A program made the translations under genes and the position numbers. Positions 1-7,554 of a DNA stretch of 64,000 bases are shown here, one piece after another. The notes under the pieces were generated by a model. It was not told where the DNA came from. It saw nothing but the letters and a program-made list of their open reading frames with translations, and did not search any database. Each line of letters begins with the position of its first letter. Positions within the stretch are counted from its first letter, which is position 1. The DNA is from Streptomyces luteolifulvus. GTDB lineage: Bacteria; Actinomycetota; Actinomycetes; Streptomycetales; Streptomycetaceae. Location of the stretch: contig NZ_VZRB01000032.1 of assembly GCF_008806595.1 (NCBI RefSeq), positions 24,952 through 88,951 on the forward strand, written 5' to 3'.

Positions 1-780
1 GGCCAGCGAGCGCGCGTGCACCGGCGGGGTCATCCGGTCCGCCGTGCCGACGACCACGGCCGTCGGCGCCCTCAACTCCCGTACGCCGTGGTCGAGATCG
101 AGCAGATCGAGCACCTGGGACCAGGCGTACCGCACCTTGCGGGGACAGGCGTGCACGATACGGGCGCACGCCTCGACCATGTGCGGGGCCGAACCCGGGC
201 CCATCGTCGCGTACTTGAGGATCCGCCGGGCCGGCGGTGTGACCGGCCCGAGCGGCGCCCGTGAACCGAGAATCCGCTTGGTCAGCAGGGTCCGCAACCG
301 GCCGGCCCGGATCGGCACGACCCGCGATTCGGCGACCAGTCGTGAACTGCCCGTGCTGCACAGCAGTACGGCGGCCGCGTGCTCCCGGAACCCGGGGCGG
401 GCGGAGGCGGCCAGCACCGTCATCCCTCCCATGGAGTGACCGGCGACCACGGCCTTCTCGCCCGGCGCGAGCGTCGCCGCCATCACGGCTTCGAGGTCGT
501 CGGCGAGTGCCTCCGTACCGCAGGCGGGGCTCGCCGGGCTGCGTCCGTGGCCCCGCTGGTCGTAGGCGATGACCCGGTGGTCGGCGGCCAGTTCGCGGAT
601 CTGGGCGGCCCAGAAGGCGGTGGAGCAGGTCCAGCCGTGCGCGAGGAGGACGGCGGGCGCGTCGTCGGCGCCGTGCACCTCGACATGCAGCCGGGCGCCG
701 TCGGCGGAGACGACGGTGAGTTCGCGGGCCGGGGCGGGCGGGGCGTAGGGGCCGGAGGCCACATGGGTCAGGCGGCTCAC
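1..780 (-). CDS. alpha/beta hydrolase, 3' end outside window
   Basis: Serine hydrolase of the alpha/beta fold; its substrate cannot be told from sequence. The 260 visible codons carry the oxyanion-hole motif HGW (residues 48-50), the nucleophile elbow GHSMGG (Ser116) and a late VGTADRMTPP stretch whose Asp (about 248) should be the catalytic acid; the catalytic His lies beyond the window edge. I place the start at a GTG (780-778) that overlaps the TGA of the upstream monooxygenase gene in a GTGA arrangement, so the two genes are probably translationally coupled. Pairing with a Baeyer-Villiger-type enzyme suggests hydrolysis of the ester or lactone that enzyme would make; this is inference. 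Confidence 0.85.
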   Translation of the reverse strand, partial: MSRLTHVASGPYAPPAPARELTVVSADGARLHVEVHGADDAPAVLLAHGWTCSTAFWAAQIRELAADHRVIAYDQRGHGRSPASPACGTEALADDLEAVMAATLAPGEKAVVAGHSMGGMTVLAASARPGFREHAAAVLLCSTGSSRLVAESRVVPIRAGRLRTLLTKRILGSRAPLGPVTPPARRILKYATMGPGSAPHMVEACARIVHACPRKVRYAWSQVLDLLDLDHGVRELRAPTAVVVGTADRMTPPVHARSLA

Positions 781-2363
781 GCGGTCACCGCCTTGTCCGT
801 CGCGTCCGCTGTGTCTGCCGTGTCTGCTGTATCTGTTGTGTCCGCCGTCGTCGGCTTCATCGTCTGCTTCGGCTCCTTGGCGGCGGGCGGGCGACGAATC
901 TCGTACTCCGCCAGATCCACCCGGCGCGTGGCACGCCGGAACTCGGTCGTCGTACCGGGCCAGATGGTGGTGTTGCGGCCGTTGGCGTCGAGGTACCAGC
1001 TGTCGCAGCCCGTGTTCCACACCGTGCGCTTCATCCGCTCCTGCACCCGGCGGTTCCAGGCGTCAACGGCGCTCGGGCGGGCGTCCAGGGCGGCGCGTCC
1101 GCCGAGGACGTCGAGCTGTCGTACGAAGTCGGCCATGTAGTTCAGCTGGGACTCGATCATCAGGATCATGGAGGTGTTCCCGAGGCCGGTGTTGGGCCCG
1201 ATGACCGTCATCCAGTTGGGGAAGCCGGCCGCGGAGGCGCCGCGCAGGGCCTCCATGCCGTCCTTCCAGGTCTCGGCGAGGGTCCGCCCGTCCGCGCCCA
1301 CCACTCGCTGGGCGATCGGCATGTCGGTGACATGGAACCCGGTACCGAAGATGATCGCGTCGACCTCGGCCTCGGTGCCGTCGGCGGCGACCACGGTCGA
1401 GCCGCGGATCTCGGACAGCCCGCTCGCGACCACGTCCACATTGGGCCGCACGATCGCCGGGTAGTACTCGCTGGACAGCAGGATCCGCTTGCAGCCGATG
1501 CGGTAGTCGGGCGTGAGCCTGGCGCGCAGGGCCGGATCCTTGACCGAGCGGGCCATGTTGCGCCGGGCCAGGGCTTCGATCACGCCGAGCTCGTTGGGGC
1601 GCTTGGTGAACGCCTGGACCTGCAACTCCCTGATGCTCCACAGGATTCCGCGGCGGGCCCGAGTGGTGAGGGGGAGCCGCCGGTGCAGCCATCGCTCCGC
1701 TGCGGTGATGTCGCGGTCCATGCGGGGCAGCACCCACGGCGGGGTGCGCTGGAAGAGGGTCAGCCGGGAGACGTCCGGCTGGATGGCCGGCACGATCTGG
1801 ATCGCGGAGGCGCCGGTGCCGACCATGGCGACGCGCTTGCCGCGCAGGTCGTAGTCGTGGTCCCAGCGGGCGGAGTGGAAGACCTTGCCGGGGAAGGAGT
1901 CGAGCCCGGGGATGTCCGGGATCTTCGGGTCGGACAGCGGACCGGTCGCGGAGACGACGATGTCGGCGGAGAGGTTCCCGCCGCTGGTCTCGATGTCCCA
2001 GCACAGCCGCTCGCCGTTCCAGGTCATCCGCTTCACCTCCGAGTCGAAGCGGATGTGGGGGCGCAGCCGGAAGACGTCCGCGACATGCTCCAGATAGGCG
2101 CGGATGTGCTGCTGCCCGGAGAAGGTGCGGGGCCAGTCGGGGTGAGGGGCGAAGGAGAACGAGTAGAGATGGGACGGCACGTCGCACGCGCATCCCGGAT
2201 AACTGTTGTCCCGCCAGGTACCGCCGACGCTGCCGGCCCGCTCCAGGACGACGAAGTCGGTGACGCCCTCGCGCCTGAGCCGGACGGCGGCGCCCAGCCC
2301 GCCGAACCCGGACCCGATCACCGCCACCCGTACGTGCTCGTGTTCGTGCTCGTGCTCCGCCAT
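777..2363 (-). CDS. flavin-containing / Baeyer-Villiger-type monooxygenase
   Basis: FAD- and NADPH-dependent monooxygenase of 528 residues. It shows an N-terminal FAD Rossmann motif GSGFGG (17-22), a GGTW motif, the Baeyer-Villiger fingerprint FPGKVFHSARWDHD near residue 160 and a second dinucleotide motif VGTGASA. Family members oxidise ketones to esters or lactones. I chose the second ATG (2363) because GGAGG lies 7 nt upstream; an ATG six codons earlier has a poorer site. Two oddities: residues 3-10 are an alternating His-Glu run, and the C-terminus is a low-complexity Thr/Asp/Ala tail. The stop overlaps the hydrolase start. The gene is divergent from a MerR regulator, which may control it. 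Confidence 0.9.
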   Translation of the reverse strand: MAEHEHEHEHVRVAVIGSGFGGLGAAVRLRREGVTDFVVLERAGSVGGTWRDNSYPGCACDVPSHLYSFSFAPHPDWPRTFSGQQHIRAYLEHVADVFRLRPHIRFDSEVKRMTWNGERLCWDIETSGGNLSADIVVSATGPLSDPKIPDIPGLDSFPGKVFHSARWDHDYDLRGKRVAMVGTGASAIQIVPAIQPDVSRLTLFQRTPPWVLPRMDRDITAAERWLHRRLPLTTRARRGILWSIRELQVQAFTKRPNELGVIEALARRNMARSVKDPALRARLTPDYRIGCKRILLSSEYYPAIVRPNVDVVASGLSEIRGSTVVAADGTEAEVDAIIFGTGFHVTDMPIAQRVVGADGRTLAETWKDGMEALRGASAAGFPNWMTVIGPNTGLGNTSMILMIESQLNYMADFVRQLDVLGGRAALDARPSAVDAWNRRVQERMKRTVWNTGCDSWYLDANGRNTTIWPGTTTEFRRATRRVDLAEYEIRRPPAAKEPKQTMKPTTADTTDTADTADTADATDKAVTA

Positions 2364-2436
2364 CCCTGAGCCTCCACGCATCGCCTAGGACTCCGCCAGT
2401 GAACACTGGCGCAATGGGAGCGTAGAGCAGCACCCA

Positions 2437-2479
2437 TACCGACCGGTAGGGGTCGGGCCCCAGCAACTTACCGGCGGTA
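2437..2479. promoter_or_regulatory. paired inverted repeats between monooxygenase and merR
   Basis: Two dyads share half-sites TACCG and CGGTA: TACCGACCGGTA (2437-2448) and TACCGGCGGTA (2469-2479). They lie in the 133-bp divergent intergenic region, and the second overlaps a possible -10 (TACAAC, 2478-2483) for the MerR gene. MerR proteins bind dyads inside promoters, so these are the obvious operator candidates; binding is inferred. Confidence 0.6.
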
Positions 2480-2496
2480 CAACATAGGCTTCTGAC

Positions 2497-3150
2497 GTGG
2501 ACGAAGAAGGCGGACGACGCGAGTACCGCATGGAGGAGCTGGCCCGGCTGGCCGGCATCACGGTGCGCACCCTGCGCTTCTACCGCGAACGCAAACTCAT
2601 CCCGCCGCCCCGGCGCCAGGGCCGCATCGCCTGGTACGACGACCACCACCTGGCCCGGCTGCGCACCATCTCGGCGCTCCTGGAACGCGGCCACACCCTG
2701 AACGGCATCGCGGAGCTGGCGGAGGCCTTCGACCACGGCCGGGACGTCGCCGATCTGCTCGGCATGGACACCCCCACCGAGGAGACCCCGGTCCGCCTCA
2801 CCCCCGAGGACCTCGCCGACCGCTTCGCCGGCGAGGCCACCCCCGAGAACCTCGCGGCCGCGCTGGACCTCGGCTACCTCGGCACCGACGGCGAGGAGAT
2901 CGTCCACATCAGCCGCCGTCTGCTGGATGTCTCGTCCGCCCTGGTCCGCGAAGGCATCCCCCTCGCGGACGTCCTGGAAGCGGGCCGCCGCGTACGCGCA
3001 CACGCGGACGCCCTCGCGGAACTCTTCGCCGACGTGATCCTGCGCCACGCCCCGGAGGAGGACCTCCAGCGCCTGCGCCCACTGGCCCAGAGCGTGGTCG
3101 CGGCGGAACTCTCACTGGCGCTGGACCGGCGGTTGAGGAAGCAGGGCTAG
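2497..3150 (+). CDS. MerR-family transcriptional regulator
   Basis: DNA-binding regulator of 217 residues. The first ~75 residues form a winged helix-turn-helix typical of MerR (MEELARLAGITVRTLRFYRE, then IPPPRRQGR and YDDHHLARL). The C-terminal ~140 residues are a helical effector or dimer domain without the cysteines of metal sensors, so a small-molecule ligand is more likely than a metal. The GTG start has no Shine-Dalgarno; a -10-like TACAAC lies 13 nt upstream, so the mRNA may be nearly leaderless. It is divergent from the monooxygenase-hydrolase pair, its likely target, and converges with xth, only 12 bp separating the stop codons. Confidence 0.88.
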   Translation: MDEEGGRREYRMEELARLAGITVRTLRFYRERKLIPPPRRQGRIAWYDDHHLARLRTISALLERGHTLNGIAELAEAFDHGRDVADLLGMDTPTEETPVRLTPEDLADRFAGEATPENLAAALDLGYLGTDGEEIVHISRRLLDVSSALVREGIPLADVLEAGRRVRAHADALAELFADVILRHAPEEDLQRLRPLAQSVVAAELSLALDRRLRKQG

Positions 3151-3162
3151 CTAGCTACCTGG

Positions 3163-3966
3163 CTAGAGGTCGTAGACCACAGTCACCGGCGCATGGTCGG
3201 ACCAGCGTTCGTCATGGGTGGCCGCACGCTCGACAAAGCCCTTGACCGCCTTGGCGGCGAGGCCGGGGGTCGAAACATGGAGGTCGATGCGCCAGCCCGA
3301 GTCGTTGTCGAAGGCCCGCCCCCGATACGACCACCACGTGTACGGCCCCTCCACCTCCGGATGCAGCGACCGCACGACGTCCACATAGCCGCCGTCCGCC
3401 GGGTCGAAGACCTGGGTCAGCCAGGCCCGCTCCTGGGGCAGGAAGCCGGAGTTCTTCTGGTTGGACCGCCAGTTCTTGAGGTCGGCCCGCTGGTGGGCGA
3501 TGTTCCAGTCGCCGCACACGACCACTTCGCGGCCGTCGGCGGCGGCGCGCACGCGGAGTTCCTTGAGATGGGCGAGGAACTCGGTCATGAAGCGGGTCTT
3601 CTCGTCCTGGCGGTCGGTGCCGACCTCGCCGGAGGGGAGGTAGAGGGAGGCGACCGTGACACCCGGCAGGTCGGCCTCGACGTACCGTCCAGCGGTGTCG
3701 AACTCGGACGAGCCGAAGCCGACCTGGACGCGGTCGGACTCGCGGCGGGAGTAGAGGGAGACACCGGCGCGGCCCTTGGCGGCGGCGGGGGCGTGGACGA
3801 CGTGCCAGCCCTCGGGCGCGCCGGCGGGTTCGGGCAGCTGGTGCGGCTCGGCGCGCACCTCCTGGAGGCAGAGCACATCGGCGGAGGTGGCGGCCAGCCA
3901 CTCCACGAAGCCCTTCTTGGCGGCGGCGCGCAGTCCGTTCACATTGGCGGAGGTCACAGTTAGCAA
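3163..3966 (-). CDS. xth: exodeoxyribonuclease III, start rebuilt by prophage
   Basis: AP endonuclease and 3'-5' exonuclease of base-excision repair, 267 residues, normal for the family. Active-site residues are visible: Asn10 (NVNGLR), Glu36 (LQEVRA), Asp and Asn in CGDWNIAH, Asp in RIDLHV and His258 in SDHAPV. The start is unusual. The native start (GTG CTC ACT) is stranded about 40 kb away at attR. Here the phage attL arm supplies TTG (3966-3964), CTA and ACT, giving the same Met-Leu-Thr, plus a GGAG six nt upstream. An in-frame extension into phage DNA is also open but has no support. The gene follows the phage integrase by 34 bp on the same strand, so readthrough from the lysogeny operon is likely. 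Confidence 0.92.
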   Translation of the reverse strand: MLTVTSANVNGLRAAAKKGFVEWLAATSADVLCLQEVRAEPHQLPEPAGAPEGWHVVHAPAAAKGRAGVSLYSRRESDRVQVGFGSSEFDTAGRYVEADLPGVTVASLYLPSGEVGTDRQDEKTRFMTEFLAHLKELRVRAAADGREVVVCGDWNIAHQRADLKNWRSNQKNSGFLPQERAWLTQVFDPADGGYVDVVRSLHPEVEGPYTWWSYRGRAFDNDSGWRIDLHVSTPGLAAKAVKGFVERAATHDERWSDHAPVTVVYDL

Positions 3967-3973
3967 AACACTC
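3938..3973. other. attL junction in xth
   Basis: Host xth sequence runs up to the core GAGGTCACAGT (3950-3960); phage sequence TAGCAAAACACTC follows (3961-3973). AAAACACTC (3965-3973) is the exact reverse complement of GAGTGTTTT at the other phage end (43968-43976), as expected for the outer arms of a serine-integrase attP. Confidence 0.9.
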
Positions 3974-4000
3974 TCCAGAACAAAGGAAGACGCAGGAACG

Positions 4001-5644
4001 CTACTGGACGGCGGCACCCTCACTTTCCGGCGCCCACGGATCCGGCTCCCACACGGGATGAACCTCGACCCGAACACCGTCTTCCGTCTTGGTGACGGCC
4101 ACGCGGCGCACAAGCTGTTTCAAGATCTCATTGCGCTCGCGTGCGTTTAGCGTCTCCCACTCCTCGACCGTGCCGACGATCAACGATTCGTAGTCGGCGC
4201 GGTGTGGAGTCGCCTCGACCTCGGCAACCCGCTCCATCGCTTTCGTGTTGGCGGCCTGCTGGGTACGGATACGGTCCCGAGCGGCCTCGTACTCGCCGGG
4301 CCCGTAGTCGTCCGGGTTCATGGCCCGGTCCGTGCGGAGGTTGACCAGTGCACTGGCGAGTTGGTCGGCCTCGCGCTGGAGGCGTGCGCGCTCGCGGGCG
4401 GCCTGCACGCGATCGTCGCGCACTTCGGTGCGCTGCTGGGGAATGCTGGGGGCGGCGTCAATACCGGGTGCGGCCTCTCTCGCAAGCCACTTGAAGACTT
4501 CGCCTTCGGCGTGCTCCCGTTTGATCCACACGCCGGGGCATGCGGTCGGACCGCTGACGGTTCGGCGTCCACACCGATACGAGAAACCAGGGACCTTGAC
4601 TGTCTGGCCGTCGACAACCCGCTGAGCGTTGTTCGCGGCTAGGTTGCCGCGGCACTGCGTGTGACGCATGAGTCCCGACAGTTCGTAGGTCGCCCGGCGG
4701 GCACGTGGCGCGGTGCGGCGCATCGCCTCGCGTCGCTCTTGGTACATCTGCCAGAGTTCAGCGCTGATCAGTTCCTCTTGCGCTCCGGGTATGAACAGCA
4801 CATCGGGGCAGTTCCCGCGTACCTCCGGGGCGCACTGGCACTTCGGGTTGTGGACGCGAAGCAGGCCAGCGCAGAAACCCGAATCCATGTACCGGATAAG
4901 GGTCTGTTCGGACCAGTGGCCGCCGCGGGTCGTGCGGTGGCCGTCGGTGTTCAGTTCGCCCACCAGCGCATAGAAGGGGTCGCCGTCGATGTACTGGCGG
5001 AAGCGGTCGGCCATGGCGGGGCCGAGGACGTCGTGTGCGACGTAGCGTTCCTCTTGCAGGATGAATTGGCCCGGCCTCTCCGGGTCTGGGAGTCGGCGCG
5101 GATGCCATACGTACCCGAATCGGGGGCGCCCGGTGGCGGGTAGGTGGAGCTTGTAGCGGCGGTGGTCGTGAGTCTCGCGCCACTGCTCGCCGCGCACGTC
5201 GGATTCGTACGCGGCGAACTCAAAGAGGATGCCGCGTTGCAGTCGGCCGGTAGCCGTGCGCGCGTCTACTTCCTCGGTGGCGGATTCGAGTTGGCCGCCC
5301 GCGTCCTCAAGGCGTTTGAGGTTGACGGCGACGCCGTCGCGGGAGCGTCCGAAGCGGCTGTACTTCCATACCGCGATGCCGCGCGCCTCTCCAGCTTCAA
5401 CGCGCCTGATCCCGCCCATGATCTTGCGCTTGAAGTTACGACCCGTAACGTCAAGATCGATGATCAGCGGTTCGAGGAGACGCCGGCCGGTGCGCTTGGC
5501 CCATCCTCGAAGGGCCGTTTCTTGCAGTTCGGGGCTGATCTTCTCCTCTTTCCACGTTGACACGCGGATGTATCCGAGCCACGGTTCGCCGTCTTCGTCA
5601 ACCGGCGAGCCGCGGAATGTGGCAGGTAGGTCAAGGATGGTCAC
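4001..5644 (-). CDS. int: large serine integrase
   Basis: Site-specific recombinase of 547 residues that joins attP to attB and, with a directionality factor, excises the prophage. The N-terminal resolvase domain has the catalytic serine in YIRVST (Ser29) and downstream arginines (KYSRFGRSRDG). The recombinase domain follows (about 170-290), then a zinc-ribbon region with scattered cysteines (TQCRG, YRCGRR, ACPGV) and a coiled coil (about 410-480), the usual plan of large serine integrases. The GTG start overlaps the TGA of the upstream membrane-protein gene (GTGA), so I reject an in-frame extension further upstream. No recombination directionality factor was recognised in the prophage. Confidence 0.95.
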   Translation of the reverse strand: MTILDLPATFRGSPVDEDGEPWLGYIRVSTWKEEKISPELQETALRGWAKRTGRRLLEPLIIDLDVTGRNFKRKIMGGIRRVEAGEARGIAVWKYSRFGRSRDGVAVNLKRLEDAGGQLESATEEVDARTATGRLQRGILFEFAAYESDVRGEQWRETHDHRRYKLHLPATGRPRFGYVWHPRRLPDPERPGQFILQEERYVAHDVLGPAMADRFRQYIDGDPFYALVGELNTDGHRTTRGGHWSEQTLIRYMDSGFCAGLLRVHNPKCQCAPEVRGNCPDVLFIPGAQEELISAELWQMYQERREAMRRTAPRARRATYELSGLMRHTQCRGNLAANNAQRVVDGQTVKVPGFSYRCGRRTVSGPTACPGVWIKREHAEGEVFKWLAREAAPGIDAAPSIPQQRTEVRDDRVQAARERARLQREADQLASALVNLRTDRAMNPDDYGPGEYEAARDRIRTQQAANTKAMERVAEVEATPHRADYESLIVGTVEEWETLNARERNEILKQLVRRVAVTKTEDGVRVEVHPVWEPDPWAPESEGAAVQ

Positions 5645-6015
5645 AGTGCCTTCCGTTCGGATCGATCGTCCGTGGATGGGCGCAGTTGGATCACGTTGCC
5701 CGCGGCCTGCTCGCCCGGTAAGCGTTCGCCAGGGTTGGGCGGCGCGGTGGGCTGGTCGAGCAGACCGCGCGCAACGTGTTCGAGTGCCTGCTGATAGCCG
5801 ACACGGTGTGCTGTGGAGAGTTGGGCGTCCGTGACCCGTTGGTTGCGGCCTAGCAGCCACGCGATTACGGCGGGTAGGGCCGCAATGGCGATGAAGAACC
5901 CTGCTGCGGCTGCTCCGGTGTCTTGGTTTTCGGGGTGGAGGCCCAGAGCGCCAACGGTGAGTCCCGCCAGGAACAGTGAGTTTGCCAGCCATGGGAGATA
6001 GCGGCTGGTGTTCAA
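5641..6015 (-). CDS. small two-helix membrane protein of the integrase operon
   Basis: Unrecognised protein of 124 residues. Two hydrophobic segments (about 8-27 and 35-57) are followed by a polar cytoplasmic-type tail. The start is TTG with GGAGG seven nt upstream. It is wedged between the HTH repressor (19-bp gap) and the integrase (4-bp overlap), so the three genes form one leftward operon and integrase translation is probably coupled to it. Superinfection exclusion or membrane-linked control of lysogeny are possible; neither is shown by the sequence. Confidence 0.8.
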   Translation of the reverse strand: MNTSRYLPWLANSLFLAGLTVGALGLHPENQDTGAAAAGFFIAIAALPAVIAWLLGRNQRVTDAQLSTAHRVGYQQALEHVARGLLDQPTAPPNPGERLPGEQAAGNVIQLRPSTDDRSERKAL

Positions 6016-6034
6016 TGCGGAGCCTCCGTGATCG

Positions 6035-6469
6035 CTATTGCTCGGCGGCGTGGTCTCCGTCGCCGGAGCGCTGTCGTTGCTGCTGGAGCGTGCGTGTCAT
6101 CGCGACGAACAGGTCTCTCTGTTGCTCGTCAGTGATGCCGAGTTGGGTCGCGGCGTCCTCGGGGGTGATGCGGGATTCGCCAGCGGGTGGGTGCTGGACG
6201 GCCTGTAGGTCGCTGTCGCTGAGGATTCCGGCGCGTACGAGTACGACGCCGAGGCGGAGGCCGAGCGCTTCGGCGAGCTGCGTAAGGGTGTTGATGTCCT
6301 GCTCGCCGGTGCCCTTCAACAGGCGCGAGATCGTCGGGCGTGAGATGCCGGAGTCCTCGGCGAACCGGGTCTGTCCGCCGCCGCGCGGGGACAGGTTGTA
6401 ACCGCGGGCTTCCAGTTCCTTGCGGAGCCACTGACCGAACGCCTGGTCGGCGTTGCTGCTGTTTTTCAT
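6035..6469 (-). CDS. HTH repressor-like regulator (XRE family)
   Basis: Probable lysogeny repressor, 144 residues, with a helix-turn-helix at about 32-62 (GQTRFAEDSGISRPTISRLL) followed by a helical region. I use the ATG at 6469: the longer form adds 15 residues without a better ribosome site, and a -10-like TACATT lies exactly six nt before this ATG, which suggests a leaderless transcript as seen for several phage repressors. It is the first gene of the leftward operon that continues into the membrane protein, integrase and rebuilt xth. There is no autoprotease domain of LexA/CI type, so SOS induction would need another route. Confidence 0.82.
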   Translation of the reverse strand: MKNSSNADQAFGQWLRKELEARGYNLSPRGGGQTRFAEDSGISRPTISRLLKGTGEQDINTLTQLAEALGLRLGVVLVRAGILSDSDLQAVQHPPAGESRITPEDAATQLGITDEQQRDLFVAMTRTLQQQRQRSGDGDHAAEQ

Positions 6470-6475
6470 GCGTGC

Positions 6476-6481
6476 AATGTA
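6476..6481 (-). promoter_or_regulatory. -10 element for leaderless repressor mRNA
   Basis: TACATT on the minus strand, six nt before the repressor ATG. No convincing -35 is seen 17-18 nt upstream. It would drive the repressor, membrane protein, integrase and, in the lysogen, xth. Confidence 0.45.
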
Positions 6482-6514
6482 TCGCCCATGAACGTACATC
6501 GACAGACCGATCAC

Positions 6515-6735
6515 GCATGACCATGACGTGAGTCACGACAGAGCACCCCCTTTGCCCCTGGTCCGCGCATTTACTCGAACGAGTGTCCGATTCTGCCCTC
6601 GTGGCATATGCGAGTCAACAGTAAACATCTGTGAACTCAGAGTCACACGAGATTCACGTTCGTTCACGCGTGATCGATGCGTGGTACGTTGCGTTCACGA
6701 GCGAAACGTATCGTTCGTGAAAGGACTTCTGTGTC
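6515..6735. promoter_or_regulatory. divergent phage control region
   Basis: The only divergent intergenic region of the prophage core. A rightward promoter candidate is TTCACG (6663-6668), 16 bp, TACGTT (6685-6690). An inverted repeat TTCACGA (6694-6700) / TCGTGAA (6715-6721) and the motif TATCGTTCGTGA (6709-6720) lie between it and the first early gene. A second small dyad ACTCG-AA-CGAGT lies further left (from about 6572). These are the natural operator candidates for the repressor and the small HTH protein. Confidence 0.6.
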
Positions 6736-6942
6736 ATGCGCTACGACCGCACGCTTCTGCGGAACGCCGCCCGAGGGGCCGGCGATTCCACTCCGTCCGA
6801 CATCTCCCGGCGTCTTGAAGTCGCCCCGGCGACCGCTTGGCGCCTGTTCCACGGGCACACGGCGCCCTCGGCGCGTGTCGCCGCCGCCGTCGAGCGCGCC
6901 TACGGCGTGCCCGCCTCGCAGCTGTGCAAGGCGGCTGCATGA
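6736..6942 (+). CDS. Cro-like small HTH protein
   Basis: 68-residue protein with a helix-turn-helix over about residues 20-60 (SDISRRLEVAPATAWRLFHG). It is the first rightward early gene facing the repressor, the position of a Cro-type antirepressor or an excision factor. The ATG is preceded by AAGGA at 10 nt. Its stop overlaps the next ATG (ATGA), so it is coupled to the following gene. Cro-like function is inferred from position only. Confidence 0.75.
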   Translation: MRYDRTLLRNAARGAGDSTPSDISRRLEVAPATAWRLFHGHTAPSARVAAAVERAYGVPASQLCKAAA

Positions 6943-7130
6943 CCGCCCGCGTAATCACCCGCGAGCAGGCGTTCGCCAACGCCCGCCGGGTCCTCGACCA
7001 GGCCCGCGACCGGCGCGACGCCGACCGCGCCGCCGGGCGCATCGCCCCCGAGGTCGAACTCGTCTTGCGCCGCCTCGAACGCGAGCAGCGCCAGCATGCG
7101 CCCGCCGTCGAGCACCGCGCCGCCGCCTGA
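6939..7130 (+). CDS. small helical phage early protein
   Basis: Unrecognised 63-residue protein, rich in Arg, Ala and Glu, predicted to be helical. The ATG overlaps the stop of the Cro-like gene. A strong hairpin follows six nt after the stop. Nothing in the sequence gives a function. Confidence 0.65.
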   Translation: MTARVITREQAFANARRVLDQARDRRDADRAAGRIAPEVELVLRRLEREQRQHAPAVEHRAAA

Positions 7131-7136
7131 AAACGC

Positions 7137-7171
7137 GGAGGGCCGCCCGGACGCGACCCGGACGGCCCTCC
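7137..7171. terminator. hairpin between early genes
   Basis: GGAGGGCCG (7137-7145) pairs with CGGCCCTCC (7163-7171), with further CCGG/CCGG pairing inside. There is no T tract, and the next gene starts 26 nt later, so it may attenuate or stabilise mRNA rather than end it. Confidence 0.55.
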
Positions 7172-7197
7172 CGACCGAACCCCGAGAGGTACCGATC

Positions 7198-7554
7198 GTG
7201 AACATCGCTGAGCGTACCGCCCCCGCACCGGCCGCCACTGACACCGAGAAGCACCGCATCCGTACGGGCGTGATCGCCCGGCAGCTGGACCAGATCGCCC
7301 CCGGTACCGCCCGCGTGCGGACCGTCCCCGTGACGACCGACCGCGACGGCGAGCAGCGCCTCGCGACGTGGGTCGCCCTCGACGACGCCCTCGGCGGGCC
7401 GGTCAAGGCCGACCACGACGCGCACCGCGCCGCCCGCGGCCTGCTGCTGCGGATGTTCCCCGCCGCCGACTGGACCCGCCCCCACGCCTACGACGCGATC
7501 ACGGGCGACCTCGCCCTCGACGAGCCGACCATGCCCGAGGAGCTGTACGGATGA
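7198..7554 (+). CDS. phage early hypothetical protein (118 aa)
   Basis: Unrecognised soluble protein of 118 residues. GTG start with a GAGAGG ribosome site eight nt upstream, just downstream of the 7137-7171 hairpin. Residues 8-20 are Pro/Ala-rich; the rest looks globular (EQRLATWVALDDALGG). Its TGA overlaps the next ATG, so it is coupled to the Cys-rich protein that follows. Confidence 0.7.
   Translation: MNIAERTAPAPAATDTEKHRIRTGVIARQLDQIAPGTARVRTVPVTTDRDGEQRLATWVALDDALGGPVKADHDAHRAARGLLLRMFPAADWTRPHAYDAITGDLALDEPTMPEELYG

Noticed and set aside
1063..3048. 661-codon minus-strand frame
   Set aside because: It runs through MerR in antisense and the monooxygenase in a wrong frame; no motif and shadow composition.
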